This document shows, piece by piece, positions 27,450 through 33,613 of a stretch of DNA of 35,244 bases; position 1 is the first letter of the stretch; each line of letters begins with the position of its first letter. The notes beneath the pieces were generated by a model. That model did no database searches. It was not told where the DNA came from and saw only the letters and a list, made by a program, of their open reading frames with translations. This DNA is from Thioalkalivibrio denitrificans (lineage in GTDB: Bacteria > Pseudomonadota > Gammaproteobacteria > Ectothiorhodospirales > Ectothiorhodospiraceae). A program made the position numbers and the translations under genes. Where the stretch lies: positions 1-35,244 of the forward strand of contig NZ_MVBK01000004.1 of the NCBI RefSeq assembly GCF_002000365.1, read 5' to 3'.

Positions 27450-27878
27450 AGCCCTCCCGGGCTACGTTCGGAGCCGGGTTCGCCCCGATCGGCAGGGTCT
27501 GGCGCTAACCCAATGAAAATGCTCGGTTATAGGCGAGCTGCGCGTGATGCCTAAGGTGTTTTCCCTGTCAAATGAAGGGCCTGGGAATCGCTCCACACGG
27601 CGCCCCCGACTGGTGAAGCCGCCGGAACCGGCTATGCTCCTTGATCATAAGAACAGGTTCCCGGCAGCCGGCGATCGGTCATGCAGGGGACAACGAGGGG
27701 GAGCGCATGGGAGGGATGTCCCACCATATCCTTGTGGTGTCCGGCCACACGGGGCCCGACGGCGATGTCGGGGCGAAGTCGGCGTGCCTGACGGGTCGTC
27801 GCCCGGGAGAGCGGCCGGCAGTCCGCATCGACCCCGGATCGGTGCGCGCCGTTTTGCGAGTCGTGTCGGGGTAGCGTC
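27450..27878. other. Intergenic region without recognised gene
   Basis: A 429-base gap. Several short open frames exist but none has coding character or homology that can be recognised. A TATGCT followed by TTGATCATAAG near 27632-27650 could belong to a promoter of the following GNAT gene. Nothing else is seen. Confidence 0.35.
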
Positions 27879-28406
27879 ATGGAGCGCCCCCCGGCCCGTT
27901 GGCAGAGTTCCCAGGATGCCGCAGCGCAATGGACGTTGCGCGAGTTCCGGGAAGAGGATCTCGGGGCCGTGCTCGACGTGTTTCAGGCTTCCGTGCGTCA
28001 GGTGGCCGCCAGGGATTACATCCCCGAGCAGGTGGAGGCCTGGGCGCCGGTGCCGCCCGATGAGGAGTACTGGCGTCGGCGGCTCGTCCGCAAGGCCGTG
28101 TTCGTCTGTGAAACGGAAGGCGCCCTGGCGGGCTTTATCGCCATCGACACCCGCGGGCACGTGGATCTCCTGTTCGTCCATCCGGCGCATCTGCGACGCG
28201 GCGTGGCCACGGCATTGCTGGCCCGGGCCCGGGCCTGGGCTATGGAGCGCGGCGCCCGCCGACTGACCACCGATGCGAGCGTCACCGCGCGACCGTTCTT
28301 CGAGCAGGCGGGATTCCGTGTGACTGAACACAGGATCGTGCCGTTGCGGGGCATGATGTTCCGGAACTTCCACATGGTCATGGACTGCCGTGACGATGCG
28401 GACTAG
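27879..28406 (+). CDS. GNAT-family N-acetyltransferase (YafP-like)
   Basis: A 175-residue acetyltransferase. WTLREFREEDLGAVLDVFQ is the typical first strand and helix. The acetyl-CoA motif is in VDLLFVHPAHLRRGVATALLARA, followed by LTTDASVTARPFFEQAGFRV. The last segment resembles the YafP group. It is monocistronic as far as can be seen, convergent with the PEP-CTERM gene and separated from it by a long inverted repeat. Substrate unknown. Confidence 0.88.
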   Translation: MERPPARWQSSQDAAAQWTLREFREEDLGAVLDVFQASVRQVAARDYIPEQVEAWAPVPPDEEYWRRRLVRKAVFVCETEGALAGFIAIDTRGHVDLLFVHPAHLRRGVATALLARARAWAMERGARRLTTDASVTARPFFEQAGFRVTEHRIVPLRGMMFRNFHMVMDCRDDAD

Positions 28407-28420
28407 CTGGTTTTTGTTTT

Positions 28421-28594
28421 GAACCACGAAGCGCACGAAGACCACGAAGAAGGAACAAAGAAGATGTTCTCTCGCGAAGCCCGCAAAGCTCGCCAAGAAT
28501 TCTTTAGATAATAATTTCTTTGAATTTCTTCGCGGGCTTCGCGTCTTTGCGAGAGAAAGGCCTTTCTTCGTGGTCTTCGTGCGCTTCGTGGTTC
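28421..28594. repeat. Complete composite inverted repeat (A-B-B'-A')
   Basis: Outer arms 28421-28451 and 28564-28594 are perfect 31-bp reverse complements made of three CACGAAG blocks at nine-base steps (module A). Inside lie module B (about 28464-28498) and its inverted copy (about 28528-28558), which pair less perfectly around an AT-rich loop. It fills the junction between a GNAT gene and the convergent PEP-CTERM gene. Confidence 0.92.
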
Positions 28595-28621
28595 AGAAGC
28601 GATGTTGCCTAGGCCCCGTAC

Positions 28622-29359
28622 TCAGCGCGACAGGCGACGGCGCATGGACACCACGGCAATGACCAGCAGGCCGGTGCCCAGGAGGGTCAGCATGGCGGGT
28701 TCGGGCACGGTTACCGGGGGGCCGAACACGAGCAGGTCCTGGGAATTGCCAGCCTTGAGCACGTACATATGAAAGTCGACCGGGTGTTCCGCGAGAACCG
28801 AGAGCCAGCTGTCGGCGGTGGCACGTGCGCCCTGAAAGTCGCTGGAATAGAACGTACCCTTGTCATCGCCACTCAACGCGTAGTCGGCGGTGGTCTCATT
28901 GAGGATCTCCCAGGCTGCCAGCTGGAAGGCCACGTCCCCGCTCTTTGCCCCCAGCGCGCCATGATTGCCCGCATACAGTTGCTCGAAGGCCTGCAACTGC
29001 GCACCGGAAAAGGTGTAGTCGGCGGCGTTGATCAGCGTGTATTGCGTCTCGCCTTTGTGCAGGGCGATGCCGGTCTCGATACAAAAGGCGTAGAGGGTCG
29101 ATCCGGCCTCGAAGGGCGAGTCTCCCACTGTATCGAGGATATTGAAGGCGAACATGCCGGCCTGGACGCCCAGACTGCCTTGCCCGCCGATCAGTTTGCT
29201 GGACGTCTGGTCGTAGAGGGTGCCCGACGTGGAACCGTTGGCGAAGCCCGTGTACTGCAGGTCCAGGGTAATGGGTCCGGCTTTGACCGTTCCGGCCGCG
29301 AGGACCAGGATCAGCAACAGTAGAGTGAGTGTTGCCGGCTTTTGAGTTGTGCTTGTCAC
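28622..29359 (-). CDS. PEP-CTERM surface protein with a thioester-domain-like region
   Basis: A 245-residue exported protein. A signal peptide occupies about 1-27 (a hydrophobic LTLLLLILVLAAG core, likely cut after VKA). The C-terminus is a PEP-CTERM sorting signal: VPEP at 218-221, a hydrophobic helix (LTLLGTGLLVIAVVSM) and RRR, the substrate of an exosortase; no exosortase is in the window. The mature protein has one cysteine, Cys93 (in YAFCIET), and a later FQLAAWEI with Gln146. This Cys/Gln pair resembles the internal-thioester (TQXA-type) domains of surface adhesins. The GTG at 29359 has GGGGAG upstream. A CRP-type palindrome lies about 35 bases upstream. Confidence 0.85.
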   Translation of the reverse strand: MTSTTQKPATLTLLLLILVLAAGTVKAGPITLDLQYTGFANGSTSGTLYDQTSSKLIGGQGSLGVQAGMFAFNILDTVGDSPFEAGSTLYAFCIETGIALHKGETQYTLINAADYTFSGAQLQAFEQLYAGNHGALGAKSGDVAFQLAAWEILNETTADYALSGDDKGTFYSSDFQGARATADSWLSVLAEHPVDFHMYVLKAGNSQDLLVFGPPVTVPEPAMLTLLGTGLLVIAVVSMRRRLSR

Positions 29360-29392
29360 GCCTGTTTCTCCCCGGATGCTCGTGCCATACGA

Positions 29393-29418
29393 GATTTTGT
29401 GATGTGCGTCACAAAATC
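29393..29418. promoter_or_regulatory. Perfect CRP-type palindrome upstream of the PEP-CTERM gene
   Basis: GATTTTGTGA (29393-29402), six bases and TCACAAAATC (29409-29418) are perfect reverse complements. The core is TGTGA-N6-TCACA. It is 34 bases before the GTG start of the PEP-CTERM gene, so it probably overlaps that gene's promoter. Confidence 0.7.
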
Positions 29419-29519
29419 GAAAGCACAAATCGTGCCGATGGGGATAAGTCGCGTAACTACAGGGGGTTATGTGGAGTGCGTCACGCCGTCACCAGGAAAA
29501 CTGTAAAGAAATTCGACAC

Positions 29520-29551
29520 AAAAACAGCCTTCCGGCACGGCGCCTCGGCTG
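29520..29551 (-). terminator. Terminator downstream of smpB
   Basis: On the minus strand CAGCC (29551-29547) and GGCTG (29529-29525) close a hairpin with an inner GGC/GCC helix, followed by five T residues (29524-29520). It separates smpB from the PEP-CTERM gene. Confidence 0.65.
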
Positions 29552-29557
29552 CGGATG

Positions 29558-30031
29558 TCAACCGTGTTTGAGGGCGCGCTCCTTCTCGCGCTGCCAGTCC
29601 CGCTCTCTGGCCACCGCGCGCTTGTCGTGCTCCTTCTTGCCCTTGGCGAGTCCGATCTCCAGCTTGGCCCGGCCGCGCTTCCAGTAGAGCGCCAGCGGGG
29701 CCAGGGTGTAGCCGCGGCGTTCCACCTGTCCGATGAGCTTGCGAAGCTCCTCGCCACGCAGGAGCAGCTTGCGGGTGCGAATGGGATCCGGGCGGATGTG
29801 GGTGGAGGCGGTGGGCAGTGGACTGATGTGGGCGCCGAACAGCCAGGCCTCGCCGTCCTTGATCAGCACGTAGCTCTCGCTGAGCTGCACCCGTCCGGCG
29901 CGCAGGCTCTTGACCTCCCAGCCTTCGAGCACCAGCCCCGCCTCGAAGCGGTCCTCGATGAAGTACTCATGACGGGCCTTCTTGTTGAGCGCGATGGTGC
30001 TGCCGCCCGTCTGTTTCGCCTTTTTCGACAT
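29558..30031 (-). CDS. smpB: SsrA-binding protein SmpB
   Basis: Partner of tmRNA in trans-translation, which frees stalled ribosomes and tags the peptide for ClpXP. It has 157 residues. Family motifs: [32 protein letters not shown] and a C-terminal basic tail ([25 protein letters not shown]) that enters the ribosomal decoding path. No tmRNA gene is in the window. The sequence before the ATG has no Shine-Dalgarno; instead a perfect TATAAT ends eight bases before it, so the mRNA may be leaderless. Confidence 0.97.
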   Translation of the reverse strand: MSKKAKQTGGSTIALNKKARHEYFIEDRFEAGLVLEGWEVKSLRAGRVQLSESYVLIKDGEAWLFGAHISPLPTASTHIRPDPIRTRKLLLRGEELRKLIGQVERRGYTLAPLALYWKRGRAKLEIGLAKGKKEHDKRAVARERDWQREKERALKHG

Positions 30032-30039
30032 GGGGCGGG

Positions 30040-30045
30040 ATTATA
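30040..30045 (-). promoter_or_regulatory. -10 element directly before smpB
   Basis: TATAAT on the minus strand, with eight bases (CCCGCCCC) between it and the ATG. The expected transcription start is at or within two bases of the start codon. No good -35 is seen. Confidence 0.5.
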
Positions 30046-30080
30046 CGCGATGGTCGATGTGCGAGGCGGACGAAGAAAGG

Positions 30081-30233
30081 CGTTTCTCTCGCAAAGCCGC
30101 GAAGTGCGCCAAGAAGGTCTCAAGATAGGGCGCCCCATGGGCGCCGGCGTATGCCACATCGTGTTGAATTGGCGGGCACGGCCCGCCCTATCAAGTCCTC
30201 TCTTGGCGTGCTTTGCGTCTTTGCGAGAGAAAC
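30081..30233. repeat. Composite repeat (B ... B') with a different inner palindrome
   Basis: Outer arms GTTTCTCTCGCAAAG (30082-30096) and its exact reverse complement (30219-30233) are module B ends. The inner inverted repeat has arms GATAGGGCG (30124-30132) and CGCCCTATC (30184-30192), with further GC-rich pairing. The inner unit differs from the GTTGGGG unit found in the same place at 25846-25936. It lies between divergent smpB and the symporter gene. Confidence 0.85.
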
Positions 30234-30323
30234 AGGGTGTGGAAGGAGGGCGATCGCGTTGCGGTTGAGCAGGCCCGGCGTATTGATCACAATACCCGCG
30301 TCCTGCGGGGAGGAAATCCGATC

Positions 30324-31682
30324 ATGAGAAGAGATGTTTCCATTCACGGCCAGTGGTCGTCCAAGCTGGTCTTCGTGCTCGCGGCCACGGGTTCGGCGGT
30401 AGGGCTGGGCAACATCTGGCGCTTCCCCTACATCGTCGGTGAGCACGGCGGTGGCGCCTTCGTGCTGGTCTATCTCGGCTGCATCCTGCTGATCGGACTG
30501 CCCATCATGATGGCGGAGATCCTGCTTGGTCGCCGCGGGCGCCAGAGCCCCATCAACACCATGTCCACCCTGGCCCGTGAGGAGGGCCTCAGCCGCTCAT
30601 GGGGTCTGCTGGGTTGGCTGGGTGTCGTTGCCGGTTTCATTATTCTCTCTTATTACAGCGTCATCGCCGGCTGGGCCCTGTCCTACGTGTTTCGTGCCGG
30701 CGCCGGCAGTTTCATCGGCCAGGATGCCGGCGGTGCGCAGGCCATGTTCGAGGGTCTGGTCTCCGACCCGGAGCGGCTGCTGGCCTGGCACACCATCTTC
30801 ATGGTGATGACCATGCTCGTGGTGGCCCGGGGCGTGCGCTCCGGCCTGGAGCAGGCGGTCCGAATCCTGATGCCTGCCCTGTTGCTCCTGCTGGTACTGA
30901 TGGTGGGCTACGCCATGGCCGAGGGGCATTTCATGGAAGGCTTCCGCTTCATGTTCCAGCCCGACTTCGGCCGCCTGACCGGCAACTCGGTGCTGGTGGC
31001 CATGGGTCAGGCGTTCTTCACGCTGAGCCTGGGCATGGGCGCCATCATGATCTATGGCTCATACCTCAACTCCAGGGCGTCGATCGCAAAGACCTCGGCC
31101 ACGGTGGTGGGCGCCGATACCGCGGTGGCCATCCTCGCCGGACTGGCCATCTTCCCCATCGTTTTTGCCAGCGGCCTCGAGCCGGGTCAGGGCCCTGGCC
31201 TGATATTCATCACGCTGCCCATCGCCTTTGGCCAGATGCCCGGCGGCCTCCTGTTCGGCACGGTGTTCTTTGTGTTGCTCATTGTCGCCGCGTGGACCTC
31301 GTCCATTTCCATCATGGAACCGGCGGTGGCCTACCTGGTGGAGAACCGCGGTCTGCACCGCATTGGTGCCGCGGCAGTGGTGGCGGGTGTCGCCTGGCTG
31401 CTGGGCATCGGCACCGTGCTGTCGTTCAACCACTGGTCCGGCTACACGCTGTTCGATATGACGTTCTTCGATGTCGCGGACTACCTGACCTCCAACATCC
31501 TTCTGCCACTGGGCGGATTCCTGATCGCCATCTTCGCCGGCTGGCGGATGACCGAGCGCTCGGTCATGGAGGAGCTGGGAATCCGTCAGCCGCTGCTGTT
31601 CCGCACCTGGTACTATCTGGTGCGATTCGTGGCACCCATCGGTATCCTGCTGGTGTTCCTGCGCGCCATCGGCCTGATCTGA
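30324..31682 (+). CDS. sodium-dependent transporter of the NSS/SNF family
   Basis: A 452-residue inner-membrane symporter of the LeuT-fold neurotransmitter:sodium symporter family, importing an amino acid or similar amine with Na+. The family signature GSAVGLGNIWRFPY lies at about 23-36 in the first helix. Eleven or twelve hydrophobic segments follow. The ATG at 30324 has GGGGAGGAA upstream. The substrate cannot be read. A small hairpin (GTATTG/CAATAC, 30280-30295) lies before the ribosome-binding site. It stands between smpB and ratA, genes that are neighbours in E. coli, and ends 12 bases before ratA, so it may be cotranscribed with ratA-ratB. Confidence 0.93.
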   Translation: MRRDVSIHGQWSSKLVFVLAATGSAVGLGNIWRFPYIVGEHGGGAFVLVYLGCILLIGLPIMMAEILLGRRGRQSPINTMSTLAREEGLSRSWGLLGWLGVVAGFIILSYYSVIAGWALSYVFRAGAGSFIGQDAGGAQAMFEGLVSDPERLLAWHTIFMVMTMLVVARGVRSGLEQAVRILMPALLLLLVLMVGYAMAEGHFMEGFRFMFQPDFGRLTGNSVLVAMGQAFFTLSLGMGAIMIYGSYLNSRASIAKTSATVVGADTAVAILAGLAIFPIVFASGLEPGQGPGLIFITLPIAFGQMPGGLLFGTVFFVLLIVAAWTSSISIMEPAVAYLVENRGLHRIGAAAVVAGVAWLLGIGTVLSFNHWSGYTLFDMTFFDVADYLTSNILLPLGGFLIAIFAGWRMTERSVMEELGIRQPLLFRTWYYLVRFVAPIGILLVFLRAIGLI

Positions 31683-31694
31683 ACCCGAGAACGC

Positions 31695-32132
31695 ATGCCT
31701 TCAATTCAACGCAGCGCCCTGGTGCCCTACAGTCCGGCCCAGATGTTCGATCTGGTCAACGACATCGAGTCCTATCCCCGGTTTCTGCCGGGGTGTCGCA
31801 GCTCTGCCATCCTTTCCCGTGATCAGGACACCATCAAGGCCACCCTGGAACTGGCCAAGGGGGCGATGCGCAAGTCCTTCACCACCTGCAACCGCCTGCA
31901 GAAGAACAAGATGATCGAGGTGCGGCTGGTGGAGGGGCCGTTCCGCCACCTGGAGGGCTTCTGGCGCTTCGACGCCCTGGAGAGCGGTGTCACCCGCGTG
32001 TCACTGCACCTGGAGTTCGAGTTTTCCAACCGCCTGGTGGGACTGGCGATCGGGCCGGTGTTCACCCAGGTGGCCAATACCCTCGTGGACTCCTTCGTGC
32101 GCAGGGCACGGGAGGTCTACGGTGAACGATGA
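31695..32132 (+). CDS. ratA: RatA/COQ10-family START-domain protein
   Basis: A 145-residue protein of the polyketide-cyclase/START fold. SALVPYSPAQMFDLVNDIESYPRFLPGC is the family's N-terminal signature, and the C-terminal helix is FTQVANTLVDSFVRRAREVY. In E. coli RatA was reported to block 70S ribosome formation, while the eukaryotic homologue COQ10 binds ubiquinone, so the true role is open between toxin and quinone-related chaperone. Next to ratB, with an 11-base overlap, as in the conserved smpB-ratA-ratB-bamE-recN neighbourhood. Confidence 0.92.
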   Translation: MPSIQRSALVPYSPAQMFDLVNDIESYPRFLPGCRSSAILSRDQDTIKATLELAKGAMRKSFTTCNRLQKNKMIEVRLVEGPFRHLEGFWRFDALESGVTRVSLHLEFEFSNRLVGLAIGPVFTQVANTLVDSFVRRAREVYGER

Positions 32133-32457
32133 GAGGATCGCTGTTGAGGTGGCCTATGCCCGGCCCGACGTGCAGGTGATCGTGCCGGTCACGGTGCCGC
32201 AGGGCGCCACCGTGGACGATGCCCTGCGCGCGTCGGAGATCGTTGAGCGCTTCCCCGAGATCGACCTGGAAAAGGCCAAGGTGGGCATCTTCGGCAAACT
32301 CACCAAGCGCGACACCGTCCTGAAACCAAGGGACCGGGTGGAGATCTACCGTGCCCTCATCGCGGACCCGAAGGAGGTGCGCAAGCAGCGCGCCGCCGCC
32401 GGCAAGCGCATGAAAAAGGGCGGTGGGGATCTGGAAGACGACGAAGGGGATACGTAG
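32122..32457 (+). CDS. ratB: RatB/PasI-like ubiquitin-fold (UPF0125) protein
   Basis: A 111-residue protein of the RnfH/UPF0125 family with a beta-grasp fold: IAVEVAYARPDVQVIVPVTVP, then FGKLTKRDTVLKPRDRVEIYRAL. The C-terminal tail is charged (KKGGGDLEDDEGDT). The start is GTG at 32122, within the ratA gene, with GGAGGT six bases upstream, so translation is coupled. Its function is not settled in the family. The TAG stop lies inside a GTAGGAGCGG REP-like sequence. Confidence 0.9.
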   Translation: MNDERIAVEVAYARPDVQVIVPVTVPQGATVDDALRASEIVERFPEIDLEKAKVGIFGKLTKRDTVLKPRDRVEIYRALIADPKEVRKQRAAAGKRMKKGGGDLEDDEGDT

Positions 32458-32533
32458 GAGCGGTGACCTGCCGCGAACGGGGGCGCGCCATTTGTTCCAA
32501 GAAGTATCCGGGTTCTGCAGGCTCACGCAAAGG

Positions 32534-32599
32534 TCGCAGAGGCGCAGAGAGCGCAGAGTTTTTCTGCAAGAAGCCTCTGCGCTCTCTGCGCCTCTGCGA
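32534..32599. repeat. Perfect inverted repeat between convergent ratB and bamE
   Basis: Arms 32534-32558 and 32575-32599 are perfect 25-bp reverse complements of the GCAGAG type, with a 16-base loop containing TTTTTCTGCAAG. GTAGGAGCGG (32454-32463) starts a further REP-like segment upstream. Confidence 0.92.
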
Positions 32600-32649
32600 T
32601 CTCCGCGTTAATAAGGCGCCCTCGGTCGAGAGCCCGAACTGCCGAAAGA

Positions 32650-32985
32650 TTACTTCTTGAGCCCCGTGTCCTCGAAGCGTGCGACGCGGTTGGCGTCGTC
32701 GAAGTAGACGGTCAGGCGGCGGCGCTCCGGGCGACCGTCGCCGGGCTTGAGGTAGTAGACATACTCCCAGCGGCGTTCGCCCTGGAAGGGGTCGCGCAAC
32801 ACGGGATCGCCCAGCAGGAAGCGCACCTGTTCCGGGTTCATGCCCGTTTCCAGCTGGGCGATACGATCCTCGTCGAGGGCGTTGCCCTGCTGGACGTCGG
32901 GGCGATGCACCGAGAACAGGCCGGAGCCGCAGCCCTGCAGAACCAGGGTTGCAATCAGGAGGATACCGGTGAGATTCTTTCTCAT
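32650..32985 (-). CDS. bamE: outer membrane assembly lipoprotein BamE (SmpA/OmlA family)
   Basis: Lipoprotein of the BAM complex that helps insert beta-barrel proteins into the outer membrane. It has 111 residues. A signal peptide with lipobox LVLQGC puts the lipidated cysteine at position 19. The SmpA/OmlA domain follows, with QLETGMNPEQVRFLLGDPVLRDPF and RRWEYVYYLKPGDG. The ATG at 32985 follows no clear Shine-Dalgarno. A TACAAT on its strand (33041-33036) may be the -10. It is divergent from fur, with 90 bases between. Confidence 0.95.
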   Translation of the reverse strand: MRKNLTGILLIATLVLQGCGSGLFSVHRPDVQQGNALDEDRIAQLETGMNPEQVRFLLGDPVLRDPFQGERRWEYVYYLKPGDGRPERRRLTVYFDDANRVARFEDTGLKK

Positions 32986-33075
32986 ATACGAATCGGAACC
33001 ATTGCCCGGAAACGGGGTGGGGACACGAAGGCCGGATTGTACACGCAATCAACCCGTGTCCGACAGGAGGCGCGC

Positions 33076-33504
33076 TTGGAAAGCCAGGACCTGAAAAAGG
33101 CCGGACTGAAGGTCACGCTGCCCAGGATGAAGATCCTGGAGCTGCTGGAGAGTTCCGAGGACCGGCACCTGAGCGCCGAGGCCATCTATCGCCAGTTGCT
33201 GGAAGGGGGCGAGGAGATCGGGTTGGCCACCGTCTACCGGGTGCTGACACAGTTCGAGGCGGCGGGCCTGGTCAACCGGCACCACTTCGAAGGCAACCAG
33301 GCCGTGTTCGAACTGGAGCGCGGCCGCCATCATGACCACATCGTCTGCCTCAGTTGCGGTCGCGTGGACGAGTTCACCGACAACGTCATCGAGGAGCGCC
33401 AGAAGGCCATCGCCGAGCGCCTCGGCTACACCATCAAGGACCACGCCCTGATACTTTACGGCGAGTGCAATCGCGATGATTGCCCGGGGCGACAGAAGGC
33501 TTGA
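33076..33504 (+). CDS. fur: ferric uptake regulator
   Basis: Iron-responsive dimeric repressor. It has 142 residues. The N-terminal winged helix (LKKAGLKVTLPRMKILELL to ATVYRVLTQFEAAGLV) is close to E. coli Fur. The metal-binding residues lie in RHHFEGNQ and RGRHHDHIVC, with the structural zinc cysteines in CLSCG and in the C-terminal ECNRDDC. The start is TTG at 33076, chosen because AGGAGG is five bases upstream and the protein then begins like its relatives; no ATG fits. It faces bamE across a 90-base divergent region with a GATTG/CAATC palindrome (33035-33050); no classical Fur box is seen there. Confidence 0.96.
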   Translation: MESQDLKKAGLKVTLPRMKILELLESSEDRHLSAEAIYRQLLEGGEEIGLATVYRVLTQFEAAGLVNRHHFEGNQAVFELERGRHHDHIVCLSCGRVDEFTDNVIEERQKAIAERLGYTIKDHALILYGECNRDDCPGRQKA

Positions 33505-33509
33505 AGGCT

Positions 33510-33613
33510 ATTCAAGATTCAATGTTCAAGATTCAAAGAAAACGCCTTGGCAGTATTTTCAACCGGCGGTGGCGGGTGTCAGCCCTTTGAATCTTGAACA
33601 TTGAATCTTGAAT
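33510..33613. repeat. Perfect inverted repeat between convergent fur and recN, reaching into recN
   Basis: Arms 33510-33538 and 33585-33613 are perfect 29-bp reverse complements built of TTCAAGATTCAA units; the loop is 46 bases. The right arm lies within the recN reading frame and encodes its last residues. Confidence 0.93.

Noticed and set aside
27544-28266. 240-codon plus-strand frame in the gap before the third GNAT gene
   Set aside because: Its second half overlaps the true GNAT gene in another frame, and the first half is Arg/Gly/Pro-rich without recognisable motifs.
21430-28406. Accessory stretch as a genomic island or prophage
   Set aside because: No integrase, transposase, attachment site or phage gene is present, and base composition does not differ visibly from the surroundings except in short promoters.
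30280-30295. GTATTG/CAATAC hairpin before the symporter gene as a riboswitch or FNR site
   Set aside because: Six-base arms only, no FNR half-site pair and no known aptamer core; kept as a remark in the gene entry.
31695-32457. ratA-ratB as a classical toxin-antitoxin pair
   Set aside because: The START/COQ10 fold and the conserved gene order suggest a housekeeping role; toxin behaviour is reported but disputed, so no toxin-antitoxin system is claimed.
33035-33050. GATTG/CAATC palindrome between bamE and fur as a Fur box
   Set aside because: It lacks the AT-rich GATAAT hexamers of Fur sites; five-base arms are easily found by chance.
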